From JADJLQ01 sp034439915 (lineage in GTDB: Bacteria > Bacteroidota > Bacteroidia > Chitinophagales > Saprospiraceae), in the NCBI GenBank assembly GCA_034439915.1, contig JAWXBI010000060.1:1-7793 (forward strand): a DNA stretch of 7,793 nucleotides. The letters run 5' to 3'. The position numbers were made by a program, and so were the translations under genes. Under the pieces are notes generated by a model. It ran no database searches and was not told where the DNA came from. It saw nothing but the letters and a program-made list of their open reading frames with translations. Of this stretch, positions 6,336-7,793 are shown one piece after another (within the stretch, counting starts at the first letter, position 1; each line of letters opens with the position of its first letter).

Positions 6336-6505
6336 TTGTCACAGTAAAGTCGTTTTTATTTTGTATTGAGCGCCCTTACTGGGCTGGTTTGATCCAACCC
6401 GGCTTTAATGGTCAACCAGAATTTTATTTTAAAACCATAATTACGGCCGATGACAATCTATTGATCGGGGAATTGGTTTTCGATGAATCTGTAGTGGTTA
6501 AATGA
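6302..6505 (+). pseudogene. Unrecognised open-frame remnant without a start codon
   Basis: This frame is open from 6302 to a TGA at 6503-6505. The part from 6368 reads ERPYWAGLIQPGFNGQPEFY, then FKTIITADDNLLIGELVFDE and SVVVK. The alternating hydrophobic strands and ordinary codon use look like the C-terminal end of a real protein. There is no ATG or GTG in the frame, and the upstream part reads poorly and overlaps the tautomerase-like remnant on the other strand. I do not recognise the family. It may be the tail of a deleted gene, or a chance frame. Confidence 0.3.
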
Positions 6506-6525
6506 ACTAATTAAAGGTCAGGACT

Positions 6526-6548
6526 TAGGGTAGATAAAATCTACCCTA
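6526..6548 (+). other. Perfect hairpin upstream of the cyclase gene
   Basis: TAGGGTAGAT, a loop AAA, and ATCTACCCTA form a perfect 10-base-pair stem. No T run follows on the plus strand, so it is not a standard intrinsic terminator. It starts 20 bases after the stop of the 6302-6505 remnant and may be its old terminator or part of a structured leader. Confidence 0.6.
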
Positions 6549-6554
6549 TATGCC

Positions 6555-6613
6555 AGCTTGTTGACTATACCTTAAAATGCTTTAGGACATTAGTAGGGCC
6601 TGACAACTAAGCT
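6555..6613 (+). other. Nested imperfect stem-loop in the cyclase leader
   Basis: AGCTTGTTG (6555-6563) can pair with CAACTAAGCT (6604-6613) with one bulged A. Inside it, CCTTAAA (6570-6576) can pair with TTTAGG (6581-6586) around a short loop, also with one bulge. The nested arrangement ends 37 bases before the cyclase start codon. Confidence 0.35.
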
Positions 6614-6650
6614 GAATTTTTGCTTACTTTATGCGGCAAATTCCTGACCT

Positions 6651-7460
6651 ATGAAACTTGCTGCAATTCTTTTTATTATTCTGTTTTCCTGTACGACACC
6701 TGTTAAAAAACCAACCCTGTCTGAACTACTGGCTATGGGCAAGTGGATTGACCTCAGCTATGCTTTTTCTGAAGAGACTATCTACTGGCCCAACAATCCG
6801 GTGGGATTTAAACTCGATACACAGTTCAATGGCATCACGGCGGGCGGTTTCTTTTATGCGTCCAATGCCTTTTTCGCACCCGAACATGGTGGCACTCATC
6901 TGGATGCCCCTGTTCATTTTGCGAAATCAAAATGGAATGCTGATCAGATCCCCGTGGAACAACTCGTGGGCACTGCTGTAGTAATAGATGTTGCCGGCAA
7001 AACAAAAAACAATACGGATTATCTGATCACTGTTGCAGACCTGGAAGCATGGGAGAAAATCCATGGCAGAATACCGGCCGGTTCCATGCTGCTGTTCAAC
7101 ACAGGTTGGGGAAGGTTCTATCCGGATAAAGAAAAATACCTTGGCACTACCGCCAAAGGCGATTCAGCGATCCAACACCTTCACTTCCCCGGTATCGATC
7201 CCGTTCTTGCTGCCTGGCTCGTCAAGAACCGAAAGATAAAAGCGGTTGGCATCGATACACCAAGCATCGACTACGGCCAGTCGAAAGATTTCAAGACCCA
7301 CCAGTTGCTCTGTGCTGAGAATATTATTGGATTTGAGAATCTCGCCAATCTGGATGCCCTCCCTGAAACAGGTGCATATGTGTTTGCCCTACCGATGAAA
7401 ATAAAGAACGGCACCGGCGGACCGCTGAGGATCATCGCCTGGCTGGAAAATGCTCAGTAG
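6651..7460 (+). CDS. Lipoprotein of the cyclase/kynurenine formamidase-like family
   Basis: This 269-residue metal-dependent hydrolase-like protein begins with a lipoprotein signal, MKLAAILFIILFSC, placing the lipidated cysteine at residue 14. The catalytic motif HGGTHLDAPVHF (His79, His83, Asp85, His89) matches the HxGTHxDxPxHF metal-binding signature of the cyclase family, which includes bacterial kynurenine formamidase KynB. The second half carries GIDTPSIDYGQSKDF, then His217 and Glu229 (in FKTHQLLCAENIIGFENLA), which complete the usual site. It ends with GTGGPLRIIAWLE, the family's closing strand. All key residues are present, so it should be active. Relatives hydrolyse amide or lactone bonds, but the substrate here is unknown, and no kynurenine pathway gene is nearby. 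The ATG directly follows TCCTGACCT, one arm of an inverted repeat. Confidence 0.9.
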   Translation: MKLAAILFIILFSCTTPVKKPTLSELLAMGKWIDLSYAFSEETIYWPNNPVGFKLDTQFNGITAGGFFYASNAFFAPEHGGTHLDAPVHFAKSKWNADQIPVEQLVGTAVVIDVAGKTKNNTDYLITVADLEAWEKIHGRIPAGSMLLFNTGWGRFYPDKEKYLGTTAKGDSAIQHLHFPGIDPVLAAWLVKNRKIKAVGIDTPSIDYGQSKDFKTHQLLCAENIIGFENLANLDALPETGAYVFALPMKIKNGTGGPLRIIAWLENAQ

Positions 7461-7705
7461 CGAAGCGGCGAAGCGGGTATTTGCACCTGGGAATCAATAC
7501 ATTATTTTTATTCTAAATCACGAACCGCCCTGGAGAAGCGGTTGCATCAAACAGTTGTTCATGCAAACCACCTTGAATTGCCTGCTCCCGGAAACTAATG
7601 TATTGAATGTTTATGGGCAAAAACGAAAGCTGGCGGGAAAGAAAAACCTGATTTAGAGTAGGGAGTCCTTTGTCAGGTATCAGCTTATCTGTCATCAGAT
7701 CAGGG
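7461..7705. other. Non-coding DNA after the cyclase gene
   Basis: No convincing gene is present. Two short frames, one per strand, span parts of it but lack family motifs. AACCGC (7523-7528) can pair with GCGGTT (7538-7543). Alternatively GGTTGCAT (7540-7547) can pair with ATGCAAACC (7561-7569) with one bulge. The two pairings overlap and exclude each other. Neither is followed by a T run, so no terminator is called for the cyclase gene. Confidence 0.5.

Positions 7706-7793
<88 letters not shown>

Larger units (their letters stand above)
6123..6650. other. Stretch of 528 bases without an intact gene
   Basis: The left two thirds hold two decayed reading frames: a minus-strand tautomerase-like one at 6204-6335 and a plus-strand one at 6302-6505. 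The right third (about 6510-6650) is rich in inverted repeats and leads into the cyclase gene. No frame here has a start, length and motif set that would make it a convincing intact gene, and there is no tRNA or rRNA. Confidence 0.7.

Noticed and set aside
7450..7656. Plus-strand frame overlapping the cyclase stop
   Set aside because: It starts inside the cyclase gene, shows no family features and looks like chance open sequence.
7513..7695. Minus-strand frame of 60 codons after the cyclase gene
   Set aside because: It reads smoothly in places but has no recognisable motif or convincing start. It overlaps an equally weak plus-strand frame, so neither is called.

Overview
The window looks like chromosomal DNA of a member of the Bacteroidota, perhaps Chitinophagia or Saprospiria. 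The evidence is a porQ gene (type IX secretion, known only from this phylum), candidate promoters of the phylum's TAnnTTTG type, gene starts without Shine-Dalgarno sequences, short lipoprotein signals ending in Ser-Cys, and an AraC regulator with a Bacteroidota-type N-terminal domain. By eye the sequence has moderate G+C.

Layout from left to right. (1) Positions 3-665 hold the C-terminal end of a molybdopterin-binding subunit of the xanthine dehydrogenase family; its start lies outside the window. (2) A good candidate promoter at 695-725 precedes a probable two-gene operon: a DinB-fold protein (784-1230) and, 6 bases later, a bestrophin-type anion channel (1237-2223). (3) The gap at 2224-2506 holds a 50-codon fragment resembling the first half of an Hpt phosphotransfer domain, with the same 11 bases at the end of the channel gene and at the end of the fragment. 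(4) A VOC/glyoxalase-fold gene lies on the minus strand (2507-2908). (5) The 266-base gap between VOC and porQ carries a diverged 39-base direct repeat, a candidate promoter and a 7-base tandem repeat. (6) porQ (3175-4206) is followed by a small cysteine-rich lipoprotein gene (4258-4662). (7) An AraC-family regulator (4743-5516) ends in a clear intrinsic terminator, and a secreted DUF1579-like protein follows (5607-6122). (8) A 528-base stretch without an intact gene (6123-6650) holds a decayed minus-strand tautomerase-like gene, a second ORF remnant on the plus strand, and a hairpin-rich leader. (9) That leader precedes a lipoprotein of the cyclase/kynurenine formamidase family (6651-7460). 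(10) The window ends in non-coding DNA with at least twelve copies of a 7-base repeat running off the edge.

The intact genes do not form one obvious pathway. The clearest functional units are the dinB-like/bestrophin pair and porQ, whose product takes part in surface attachment of type IX secretion cargo. I see no defence system, integrase, transposase, CRISPR array or RNA gene. The most interesting material is the intergenic DNA: gene remnants, two unrelated repeats that share a 7-base period, and a structured leader before the cyclase gene.
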